Positions 1 through 5,599 of a stretch of DNA of 7,786 nucleotides are shown here, piece by piece. The notes beneath the pieces were generated by a model that was not told the origin of the DNA, ran no database searches, and worked only from the letters and a program-made list of their open reading frames with translations. Position numbers and translations under genes: made by a program. This DNA comes from an uncultured Desulfobacterales bacterium. GTDB lineage: Bacteria > Desulfobacterota > Desulfobacteria > Desulfobacterales > JAFDCJ01. The stretch is from positions 1-7,786 of the forward strand of contig CALZJV010000283.1 in assembly GCA_945787595.1 (NCBI GenBank), written 5' to 3'. The stretch's first letter is position 1; each line of letters begins with the position of its first letter.

Positions 1-798
1 GGAATTGCCTTTTTTTATGTCGAGAAAAGGGCTCGCGAACCGATTCTTTCTCTGGATTTTTTCGGGAGCAGGGCATTTAGTATCGGCAATGGTTCTGCGT
101 TTCTGGCGAGTTTTACGATTTTTTCCCTGTTTGCATATAGCCCGCTGTTTATACAGGGGGCTTTGGGGAAAACACCGTTGCAGATGAGTGTGGCGATGCT
201 GTCGTTGAGCCTGGGATGGTCTGTCGGCGCCTTGGTATGCGGACAGATTATCAATCGTTTCGGCCAGAAGCCGTCGACAGTCTTCGGCTCCCTGTGTCTG
301 GCTGTTGGCGGTGGGATTATGATCACCTTTTCAACCGGCACTTCCCTAGCGGCCTGCTCTATCGTTTTGGGATTCGTCGGCGTTGGTATGGGTTTTGTTT
401 CGATGGCAACCCTCCTTGTGGTGCAAGACAGCCTTGACAAATCGGATCTGGGGGTTGCAACAGCCTCCCATCAATTTTCCAGAACCCTGGGGGGGACCAT
501 CGGTGTCGGTATATCCGGAAGTTTCGTAACCGTGGCACTTTCAAATGCTATGGAATCTCTGTTGAGTGCCGGTTTGAACAATTTGCCGCCGTCTTTGAAT
601 GTTCAGATGAAACAGAGCATTGAAAATATATTCCGGCCGGAAGTCCAGGCGCTGCTTGCCCCGGAAATCCAAAAAACGATGCAGCAGGCGGTGGCACAAG
701 GCGTTTCGATGGTGTTCTGGATATCTTTTTTTGCCTCCCTGTTATGCCTGATCCTAAGCCTTCTTATCCCGGTGAGAACCGTTCCACGGCCAAAATAA
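1..798 (+). CDS. DHA2/EmrB-type MFS multidrug transporter, C-terminal part (5' end outside window)
   Basis: The reading frame is open from base 1 to the TAA at 796-798, giving 265 visible residues; the start lies to the left of the window. About six membrane segments can be seen (roughly residues 25-50, 64-85, 92-110, 116-141, 162-180 and 230-255), which fits the C-terminal half of a 14-segment drug:proton antiporter. Family hallmarks are the ERRAxxPxLxLxLF-like stretch at residues 8-21 (EKRAREPILSLDFF), a loop resembling MFS motif A at 81-91 (GQIINRFGQKP), and the QFSRTLGGTIG motif at 158-168, typical of EmrB/QacA-like DHA2 proteins. The usual role is export of toxic or amphipathic compounds across the inner membrane, often with an EmrA-type adaptor. 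Substrate cannot be read from sequence. An internal TTG at 163 is not a real start because the frame continues upstream with family-typical sequence. The assignment to DHA2 is firm; the exact function is unknown. Confidence 0.9.
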   Translation, partial: GIAFFYVEKRAREPILSLDFFGSRAFSIGNGSAFLASFTIFSLFAYSPLFIQGALGKTPLQMSVAMLSLSLGWSVGALVCGQIINRFGQKPSTVFGSLCLAVGGGIMITFSTGTSLAACSIVLGFVGVGMGFVSMATLLVVQDSLDKSDLGVATASHQFSRTLGGTIGVGISGSFVTVALSNAMESLLSAGLNNLPPSLNVQMKQSIENIFRPEVQALLAPEIQKTMQQAVAQGVSMVFWISFFASLLCLILSLLIPVRTVPRPK

Positions 799-816
799 GC
801 TGCTGACTGCAGCAGC
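799..816. repeat. Perfect inverted repeat directly after the transporter stop codon
   Basis: GCTGCTG and CAGCAGC form a perfect 7-bp stem around a 4-base loop (ACTG), beginning at the first base after the TAA. It could fold into an RNA hairpin protecting or ending the transporter message. No run of T follows, so it is not a classical intrinsic terminator. Confidence 0.45.
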
Positions 817-863
817 ATCAAGTTATTTAGAAACCGGGAGACTATGAATCTTTAAAAGACCTT

Positions 864-875
864 ACCATTAATGGT
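864..875. promoter_or_regulatory. 12-bp perfect palindrome in the cupin upstream region, possible operator
   Basis: ACCATTAATGGT is its own reverse complement. It lies 14 bases before a consensus TTGACA hexamer (889-894) and about 90 bases before the cupin start, a plausible place for a dimeric regulator. The TTGACA has no well-spaced -10 box: TTTTAT at 914-919 gives a 19-base spacer and TATGAT at 917-922 gives 22. Function is therefore inferred and weak. Confidence 0.3.
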
Positions 876-950
876 GGCTGACCGGGCGTTGACAATCAGG
901 CAGAAGCCCCCATTTTTATGATTAATTCATCATTCCAATGCTAAAACCAA

Positions 951-957
951 AAGGAGG
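951..957 (+). promoter_or_regulatory. Strong Shine-Dalgarno site for the cupin gene
   Basis: AAGGAGG matches the anti-Shine-Dalgarno sequence fully and stands 6 bases before the ATG at 964. This fixes the cupin start and predicts efficient translation. It is the best ribosome binding site in the window. Confidence 0.85.
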
Positions 958-963
958 AAAATT

Positions 964-1314
964 ATGATCATTGCCAATGAAAAAGATGTCCACGCGATAA
1001 TAATGGAGAGCCCGGAAGTTAAAAATGCCGCCATGAAAGCATTGATCTCACCAACGGAGGGCTGGGATGGATATGTCATGCGGGTGATCGAACTGGCGGA
1101 AGGCGGCTACAGCCCCCGGCATGCCCATGAGTGGCCCCACATCAATTACATACTTGAAGGCCATGGCTGCCTGCATGTCGATGGCAAAGACACCCCCGTT
1201 GAGGCGGGATCCTATGCTTATGTCCCAGCCGGCAGCCGGCACCAGTACAGAAATGAAGGCAGCGGAATGTTCAGATTTATTTGTATCGTGCCCCAGGAGG
1301 GGCATGTTGTATAA
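964..1314 (+). CDS. Small single-domain cupin protein (Cupin_2 type)
   Basis: A 116-residue protein consisting of one beta-barrel cupin domain, likely cytoplasmic with no signal peptide or membrane segment. Cupin motif 1 lies at about 48-66: G48, H53, H55 and G66 are in place, with His59 at the position that is more often the metal-binding Glu. Motif 2 at 82-97 is complete, following G-x5-P-x-G-x2-H-x3-N (G82, P88, G90, H93, N97). Three or four histidines could thus hold a divalent metal. Cupins of this size include isomerases, dioxygenases, metal or sugar sensors and many unassigned proteins, so no reaction can be named. The start is set by the AAGGAGG site six bases upstream. It stands 165 bases after the transporter gene and 408 bases before the PilZ gene, so it is probably a separate transcription unit. 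Confident as a gene and a fold, not as a function. Confidence 0.88.
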   Translation: MIIANEKDVHAIIMESPEVKNAAMKALISPTEGWDGYVMRVIELAEGGYSPRHAHEWPHINYILEGHGCLHVDGKDTPVEAGSYAYVPAGSRHQYRNEGSGMFRFICIVPQEGHVV

Positions 1315-1722
1315 TAATACTAGTAAGCATTGCCGCAATATCCTCAGATTATTTTGATATCGAAATAGGTCAGATCGCCCGGCGTCAAGCATTTGCCGTC
1401 CTTTGGGTCTAAATAATCCAGTGATTGTAATCGTCCAGCCGATTCAGGAGATGCACTTGATTATGGCCATACCCCTAACCACCTAAATTTTAGTGTTGTT
1501 TCAATTAGATAGACCTCAATTGGCTGTATACGATACCATCCAAAAGCATTCCCCCGATTTTTTAGTGTAGCGAGTTTTTCATTTGGCTCTAATTTTGCAT
1601 ATCTATTTGTTTCCTATACCAATACGAAACCGCAAAGTAAGTCTCGAGATAATTGACCAATCTGAAGGAACTCCTTTTGTTCCTGGTGATAACTGAAATT
1701 TTCGACCCCATAAGGAAGAATC
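1315..1722. other. 408-base noncoding stretch between the cupin and PilZ genes
   Basis: No convincing protein gene on either strand: the frames are broken often and the minus-strand frame that overlaps the PilZ start has no family-like sequence. The stretch is AT-rich. It holds a sigma-54-type promoter match (1584-1599), a 9-base direct repeat TTTTAGTGT (1488-1496 and 1560-1568), a short dyad ATTG-AC-CAAT (1652-1661), and a hairpin AGGAAC/GTTCCT (1666-1671 with 1679-1684) in the predicted leader of the PilZ gene. No tRNA, known riboswitch fold or intrinsic terminator was recognised. Confidence 0.5.
1584..1599 (+). promoter_or_regulatory. Putative sigma-54 (-24/-12) promoter for the PilZ gene
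   Basis: The sequence TGGCTC-N5-TTGCA matches the RpoN consensus TGGCAC-N5-TTGCW with one mismatch in the -24 box. The invariant GG (1585-1586) and GC (1597-1598) are separated by exactly 10 bases. Transcription would start near 1610 and give a leader of about 113 bases before the PilZ start. Sigma-54 control is common for type IV pilus and motility genes. Seen by eye only; no activator site was identified. Confidence 0.5.
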
Positions 1723-2355
1723 ATGGCAGGTAAAAGCATCGAACTCATTGACAAGAGACATAACGCTTATGTTGAAACCGGCGCTGAGATGAGCCTTGCA
1801 GCAGAAGAGCTCGGCTTTTGCGGGAAATGCACCTTTGTTGGTCAAAAACAGGACCAATACATCGTTGTTACGCCACCGCCGAAATTTCCTAAACTTGAAA
1901 ATAAGCTGCGCCAGGCCGGTCGAATTATGGTCACATATTCATTTGAAGGGGATATTTTTGAATTCACATCCGAATTAAAAGAAATTAATTACAAACCTTT
2001 GATGTTGTTATTGCTGCAATATCCTGTGTCGGTTGAAAAAAAGGAGCTTCGTTCTCAGAAAAGGATTAGCTGTTTTATTTCCGCTAAAATGGAAGTCAAC
2101 AGCGAAACACAAGACGGGATTATAAAAAATATCAGCAAATTAGGTTGTCGGTGTGTCTTTGAAGCTTCTAGAAAACTGGAAAAAACATTACGAATTGACG
2201 ACCACATTGCCTTGGTTTTTGGCTTTCCGGGAATTTTTGAAAAGCAGGATATTAAAGGCAAAATAAAGAATATCCGGATGAAAGAAAATAGCTTAGACGT
2301 CGGTATCGAATTTCTGAATATGGCTTGGTGGATTCCGCCGTATGATGCAGATTGA
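1723..2355 (+). CDS. YcgR-like c-di-GMP receptor (PilZN + PilZ domains)
   Basis: A 210-residue soluble cytoplasmic protein with two domains. Residues about 6-105 resemble the YcgR N-terminal domain: a short beta-rich fold with the FVGQKQDQYIVV stretch (38-49), a following Pro-rich turn, and QYPVSVEKKELR leading into the linker. Residues about 106-203 form a PilZ domain. Its c-di-GMP signature is complete: R110-x3-R114 in the linker and N136-x-S138-x2-G141 in the barrel. Family knowledge says such proteins bind c-di-GMP at the domain junction and then act on a partner, in YcgR the flagellar motor. The N-terminal domain here could equally target the neighbouring pilus machine; that is an inference from position. 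The ATG at 1723 is preceded by AAGGAAG (1712-1718), a good ribosome binding site. A sigma-54-type promoter lies about 110-140 bases upstream. The next gene begins after 161 bases, so co-transcription is possible but not shown. Confidence 0.88.
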   Translation: MAGKSIELIDKRHNAYVETGAEMSLAAEELGFCGKCTFVGQKQDQYIVVTPPPKFPKLENKLRQAGRIMVTYSFEGDIFEFTSELKEINYKPLMLLLLQYPVSVEKKELRSQKRISCFISAKMEVNSETQDGIIKNISKLGCRCVFEASRKLEKTLRIDDHIALVFGFPGIFEKQDIKGKIKNIRMKENSLDVGIEFLNMAWWIPPYDAD

Positions 2356-2393
2356 TCCATATGATTTCGAACCCGGCATTCGATAGTCCCTTA

Positions 2394-2436
2394 ATTCCTT
2401 AACTCCGATAGGCATAGGCGCTTCAGGATAAGGAAT
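2394..2436. repeat. 8-bp inverted repeat in the gap before the ExeA/MshM-like gene
   Basis: ATTCCTTA (2394-2401) and TAAGGAAT (2429-2436) are perfect reverse complements separated by 27 bases. It could be a weak RNA stem-loop after the PilZ gene or a binding site for a dimeric regulator. There is no T-tract, so it is not a standard terminator. Confidence 0.3.
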
Positions 2437-2516
2437 GCAGAAGTGTCTATTCTCGGAATCAAGGTATTCGAAGAATTATCAACCTACAATTAGCCAAACA
2501 TAAGTCTAAAAGCACT

Positions 2517-4178
2517 ATGGAATATTTAGAAAATCGTTCAAAGGCAGCCAGCAAAAGCAGAGTATATCTAGATTTTTATAAGCTAGAGGAACCACCTTTC
2601 TCAATTACGCCAGATCCTGAGTTCCTCTTTCTCTCCCAAACCCATCAAAGCGTGATGGAGAGGGTTCTATACAGTATTGAAACCAAGATGGGATTTATCC
2701 TTCTAGCGGGAGAGGTTGGAACCGGTAAAACAACTATTTGCCGGTCTATTATCGACACTCTGAGCGAAAAAGCTGAAATCGTCTATATCATTAATCCGTC
2801 TCTTTCCGGCAGAGCCCTGATTGCAAGTATATTAGACGATTTGGGTTTGCCGTACGCTGCGGATGCCTCCAAAAAAGACCTTATCGATCAGCTCAATAAT
2901 TTTCTTTTATATCGCGATTGCAACAAGCCCGTGGTGATCATCGTTGACGATGCTCAAACCATGTCGCTTGAAGTGCTTGAAGATCTGCGCCTGCTTTCCA
3001 ACCTGGAAACCGATAAAGAGAAAATGCTTCAAATGGTGATTGTGGGACAGCCCGAGCTAGAAGATAATCTGTTGCGACCCGAAATGAGGCAGCTAAAACA
3101 GAGGATTTTCGTCAATTGCCGGCTCGAACACTTAAAAGCCCATGAAGTTGAAAGCTACATAGATAGACGGCTATTTATCGCCGGAAGTAGCGGCCAAGTT
3201 CAATTTAACCGCGGGGCGAAACGAGCAATCGCCAAAAGTTCAAAGGGAATCCCCCGTGTGATAAATAAAATCTGTGATTATGCCTTGACTGCCGGCTATG
3301 TGGCCGATGAATTCGTCATCAGGAAAAAACATGTCACAATAGCCTTAACCGAGCTAGGGGATTTGGAATTAAACAAAAAATTATTTGGCAAAGCACATTT
3401 TCAAACTCATGTATGGACACGAAAATTATGGTTTGCAGCTACGCTGAGTCTCGCTGTTACTCTGCCCATCTTTTTGTATTCGCAGTCAGATCGATTTAAA
3501 TCCCTCCAGACTTATGTAACTGCTCTGTTTTTTGCGAGTCAAAATTCTTCAATTGCGGATTCCAGTCACTCCATAGATGCACATGCAGCTTCCGGTGGTC
3601 TCGTAATTAATAAAACCAATCATCCAGGCACGCCGCTTTCTCACTTAATCCCAGCGGCAAAAATGGATAAAAATAAACGATCGAAGGTCCTTAACCAAGA
3701 TAAAAAATATATGAGTGCAGTGAATTGGATCCCTGCCTACCAACCGTTTGTGATCCAACTAGGATCCGTTAAAACCTTTGAACAGGTGACCAGAGCCGTC
3801 TCCAGTTACGCTTTAAAGGGTTTGGATACTCATTGGGATTGGATAGACTCAGGGGAAAAAGGGAAATGGTATCGAATTTTTGCAGGACATTTCGAATCAA
3901 AAGCCGAGGCACTAAAAGCTAAAAGCGACCATCATCTAAAAGATTCCTTAATCCGTTTCAATCCATGGACTGTGCTGGTCGGGCAATATCCCGATATCAA
4001 AATCTTGACATCAATTCGATCCTTACTGCGCGAAAATCATTTTGACAGTCTCATCGTGAAAAGTTCCGAAGAGATCAACTGGCTCCTGACAGGTGCATAT
4101 GCCACTAGGCAAAGGGCAGAAAAAATTGCTAAAGAACTCCAAAAATTGCACTTTTCAGCTCAAGTCGTGCCACGATGA
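2517..4178 (+). CDS. ExeA/MshM-type AAA ATPase with a transmembrane segment and tandem C-terminal SPOR domains
   Basis: A 553-residue predicted inner-membrane protein. Residues 18-40 carry the ExeA/GspA N-terminal signature (YLDFYKLEEPPFSITPDPEF). The cytoplasmic AAA domain has Walker A GEVGTGKTT at 65-73 (Lys71), Walker B ending VVIIVDDAQ at 139-147 (Asp144/145), a sensor-like IVGQPEL at 175-181 and the RQLKQR segment at 191-196. One membrane helix lies at about 303-322, then a linker to about 408. Residues 410-481 and 483-553 each resemble a SPOR domain, a fold known to bind glycan strands of peptidoglycan. In GspA/ExeA a different peptidoglycan-binding domain occupies this place, and together with GspB it helps install the secretin; in MSHA loci the equivalent is MshM. 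The order with the next three genes supports an MshM-like role. The ATG at 2517 is the first possible start after an in-frame TAG at 2415 but has no clear Shine-Dalgarno site. A DamX-like cell-division role is a less likely alternative. Confidence 0.82.
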   Translation: MEYLENRSKAASKSRVYLDFYKLEEPPFSITPDPEFLFLSQTHQSVMERVLYSIETKMGFILLAGEVGTGKTTICRSIIDTLSEKAEIVYIINPSLSGRALIASILDDLGLPYAADASKKDLIDQLNNFLLYRDCNKPVVIIVDDAQTMSLEVLEDLRLLSNLETDKEKMLQMVIVGQPELEDNLLRPEMRQLKQRIFVNCRLEHLKAHEVESYIDRRLFIAGSSGQVQFNRGAKRAIAKSSKGIPRVINKICDYALTAGYVADEFVIRKKHVTIALTELGDLELNKKLFGKAHFQTHVWTRKLWFAATLSLAVTLPIFLYSQSDRFKSLQTYVTALFFASQNSSIADSSHSIDAHAASGGLVINKTNHPGTPLSHLIPAAKMDKNKRSKVLNQDKKYMSAVNWIPAYQPFVIQLGSVKTFEQVTRAVSSYALKGLDTHWDWIDSGEKGKWYRIFAGHFESKAEALKAKSDHHLKDSLIRFNPWTVLVGQYPDIKILTSIRSLLRENHFDSLIVKSSEEINWLLTGAYATRQRAEKIAKELQKLHFSAQVVPR

Positions 4179-4180
4179 GT

Positions 4181-4203
4181 TCAATCATAACAAAATGATT
4201 TGA
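4181..4203. repeat. Inverted repeat in the gap between the mshM-like and mshN-like genes
   Basis: AATCAT (4183-4188) and ATGATT (4195-4200) pair around a 6-base A-rich loop just after the stop codon of the ATPase gene. An outer pair, GCTCAA (4158-4163) and TTGAGC (4200-4205), could extend or compete with it. No T-tract follows, so it more likely affects message stability than ends transcription. Confidence 0.25.
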
Positions 4204-4254
4204 GCACATATATAAGGTTTGGACGAATTTCGATCCGACACAATGGGGATGTTT

Positions 4255-5358
4255 ATGAGCCTGCTAAATGACGCTCTCAGAAAAAAAACCAGTGATGACA
4301 ATAAAAAGGAAACCGGCTATTTAGATCGAAGGCATTTTGCACAGCGCAATGTGAATGGGGGCAAAATTTCTCGCATCTTCGGATTGCCGCTTCTGCTGGG
4401 CGGCTTGGTCTTCGGTATCTGGTATTTTTGGGGTTCTCTATCCGCCCAACCAAATTCGCCGGTTGCTGCAAGCAGTATCTCAAAAGATATCGAGATGAAT
4501 GAATCCGATCTCCATTCAGCGCTCAAAAAGGATGAGATTGAGGAAGTTGAGTCCGCGTCCCACATGCTAAAGCCACAAGGAGAAATAACACCAGTGGAGG
4601 AATCGGTCGAGATAGATACGATTAAAAAAACCGAGCCACCGGCAAAGCGTCGCATTAAAAAAGTATCGACACCACTACCGAAGAAAGCTAAGAAAAAGTC
4701 ACGCTTTGCAAAGAAAAAAGTGCCCCAGAAGCCGCCCAAGGTAAAAGAAAAGCCCTTTGCTTCCAACCAGGACGCCCTTTTTCTTCAAAAGGCCCTTCGC
4801 TATCATCGGCAGGGCAAATTTAATCAAGCCATCCAGATGTACCAACAGGTGCTCAAGGTCAAGCCCGATCATCGGGATGCTTTGTTTAACCTCGCTTCAG
4901 CATATATTCAACTGACTGCTTACTCGGAAGCATATCCCCTGTTGAAAAAGTTGAGAAGTTACGACTATGGGAATCCGGATGTTTTGGTAAACCTGGCAAT
5001 CGTTGAAATAGGTATGGGAAAAGCAGCTGAGGCGATCCATTTGTTAGACTTGGCAACCAAACAATCCAAGGAGCCGAACTTTAAAATCAATTTTCACCGG
5101 GCAGCCGCCTTAAGCCGGCTCGGCCGGTTGGAAGAAGCGCTACTTTCCTATAAAACAGCCGAAGAACTCAACCCCAAACATTCTGCCCTGAATTTTAACT
5201 TAGCGGTGCTTTGCGATAAACTGCATAAGTATAAGGAAGCCGTTAATTATTATCAAACATATTTACGGCATAGTGACAATTTGCCACGCGATGAAGAAAA
5301 CAAAATTGAATCTCGAATTAGCTCCCTGCGGGCGTATTTGGCTGGAAGCCGGAGTTAA
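4255..5358 (+). CDS. MshN/GspB-like single-pass membrane protein with C-terminal TPR repeats
   Basis: Counting from the ATG at 4255 the protein has 367 residues. It starts MSLLNDALRKK, a pattern of the kind found at the N-termini of pilus and secretion helper proteins of the MshN/GspB type. A short cytoplasmic head (1-40) is followed by one membrane helix (about 41-59), an acidic stretch (78-122), a Lys/Pro-rich linker (128-167) and about five TPR units (173-206, 207-240, 241-274, 275-309, 310-342) that would sit in the periplasm. TPRs bind other proteins; here the likely partners are the ExeA/MshM-like protein before it or a secretin. I chose 4255 because conserved-looking sequence begins there and GGGG (4245-4248) lies six bases upstream; in-frame ATGs at 4249 and 4243 and a TTG at 4219 are possible but less convincing. 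It follows the ATPase gene by 76 bases and probably shares its transcript. The name MshN rests on topology and gene order more than on detailed similarity. Confidence 0.8.
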   Translation: MSLLNDALRKKTSDDNKKETGYLDRRHFAQRNVNGGKISRIFGLPLLLGGLVFGIWYFWGSLSAQPNSPVAASSISKDIEMNESDLHSALKKDEIEEVESASHMLKPQGEITPVEESVEIDTIKKTEPPAKRRIKKVSTPLPKKAKKKSRFAKKKVPQKPPKVKEKPFASNQDALFLQKALRYHRQGKFNQAIQMYQQVLKVKPDHRDALFNLASAYIQLTAYSEAYPLLKKLRSYDYGNPDVLVNLAIVEIGMGKAAEAIHLLDLATKQSKEPNFKINFHRAAALSRLGRLEEALLSYKTAEELNPKHSALNFNLAVLCDKLHKYKEAVNYYQTYLRHSDNLPRDEENKIESRISSLRAYLAGSRS

Positions 5359-5599
5359 CCCCAAGGTTGCACAAACAACATTGCAAATAATGTCTAATCG
5401 TCCGTTATAATAACCGATATCATAGTGAAAACTCCAGTTTCCGGATGCCCTCTTTTGTGAATTCATCCGACTCCGCTCTTCGAGCTACGACGGGACAAGA
5501 AGGATGGTGACGATTTTGCCATGTTGTTTAGCCCCTGCTATGGCCACGTTAGTGTAAAACCGGAATTGGTAGAAACAGATAGAAAGATAGGGTCGTGAA
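5359..5599. other. 241-base gap inside the pilus gene cluster
   Basis: No gene is seen in this stretch. It contains several short dyads: ACATT/AATGT (5378-5393), GTTAT-A-ATAAC (5404-5414), AAACT-CC-AGTTT (5429-5440), CGGATG/CATCCG (5442-5447 with 5464-5469) and GCTC-TTC-GAGC (5475-5485). There is also a weak sigma-54-like element at 5505-5520. No T-tract terminator was found. The gap suggests that the mshE-like gene may have its own promoter. Confidence 0.4.
5505..5520 (+). promoter_or_regulatory. Weak sigma-54-like element before the mshE-like gene
   Basis: TGGTGA-N5-TTGCC keeps the GG (5506-5507) and GC (5518-5519) with the required 10-base separation and a good -12 box, but the last three bases of the -24 box differ from consensus. 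A start near 5531 would leave a leader of about 70 bases. It could be chance. Confidence 0.22.

Noticed and set aside
15..440. Minus-strand 141-residue open frame
   Set aside because: It lies opposite the transporter gene, is Pro/Thr-rich without any domain pattern, and the + strand frame has clear MFS motifs.
799..816. Hairpin after the transporter gene as an intrinsic terminator
   Set aside because: The stem is perfect but the following bases (ATCAAGTTATTTAG) are not a T-tract, so only a generic inverted repeat is claimed.
1048..1392. Minus-strand 114-residue open frame
   Set aside because: It is the antisense shadow of the cupin gene, which has a perfect ribosome binding site and both cupin motifs.
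1315..1722. A c-di-GMP riboswitch (GEMM) or small RNA gene before the PilZ gene
   Set aside because: I looked because the downstream gene is a c-di-GMP receptor, but saw neither the GEMM core sequence nor a stable multi-stem fold with a terminator.
1603..1857. Minus-strand 84-residue open frame overlapping the PilZ start
   Set aside because: No recognisable domain and no ribosome binding site was evident; its second half is opposite well-supported PilZN coding sequence.
4622..4755. Lys-rich stretch as a frameshift or low-quality sequence in the mshN-like gene
   Set aside because: The frame stays open on both sides with membrane helix before and TPRs after; charged linkers are normal in this type of protein.
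4317..4766. Minus-strand 149-residue open frame
   Set aside because: The Phe/Ser-rich product is the reverse of the Lys/Glu-rich linker of the TPR protein, a usual composition artefact.
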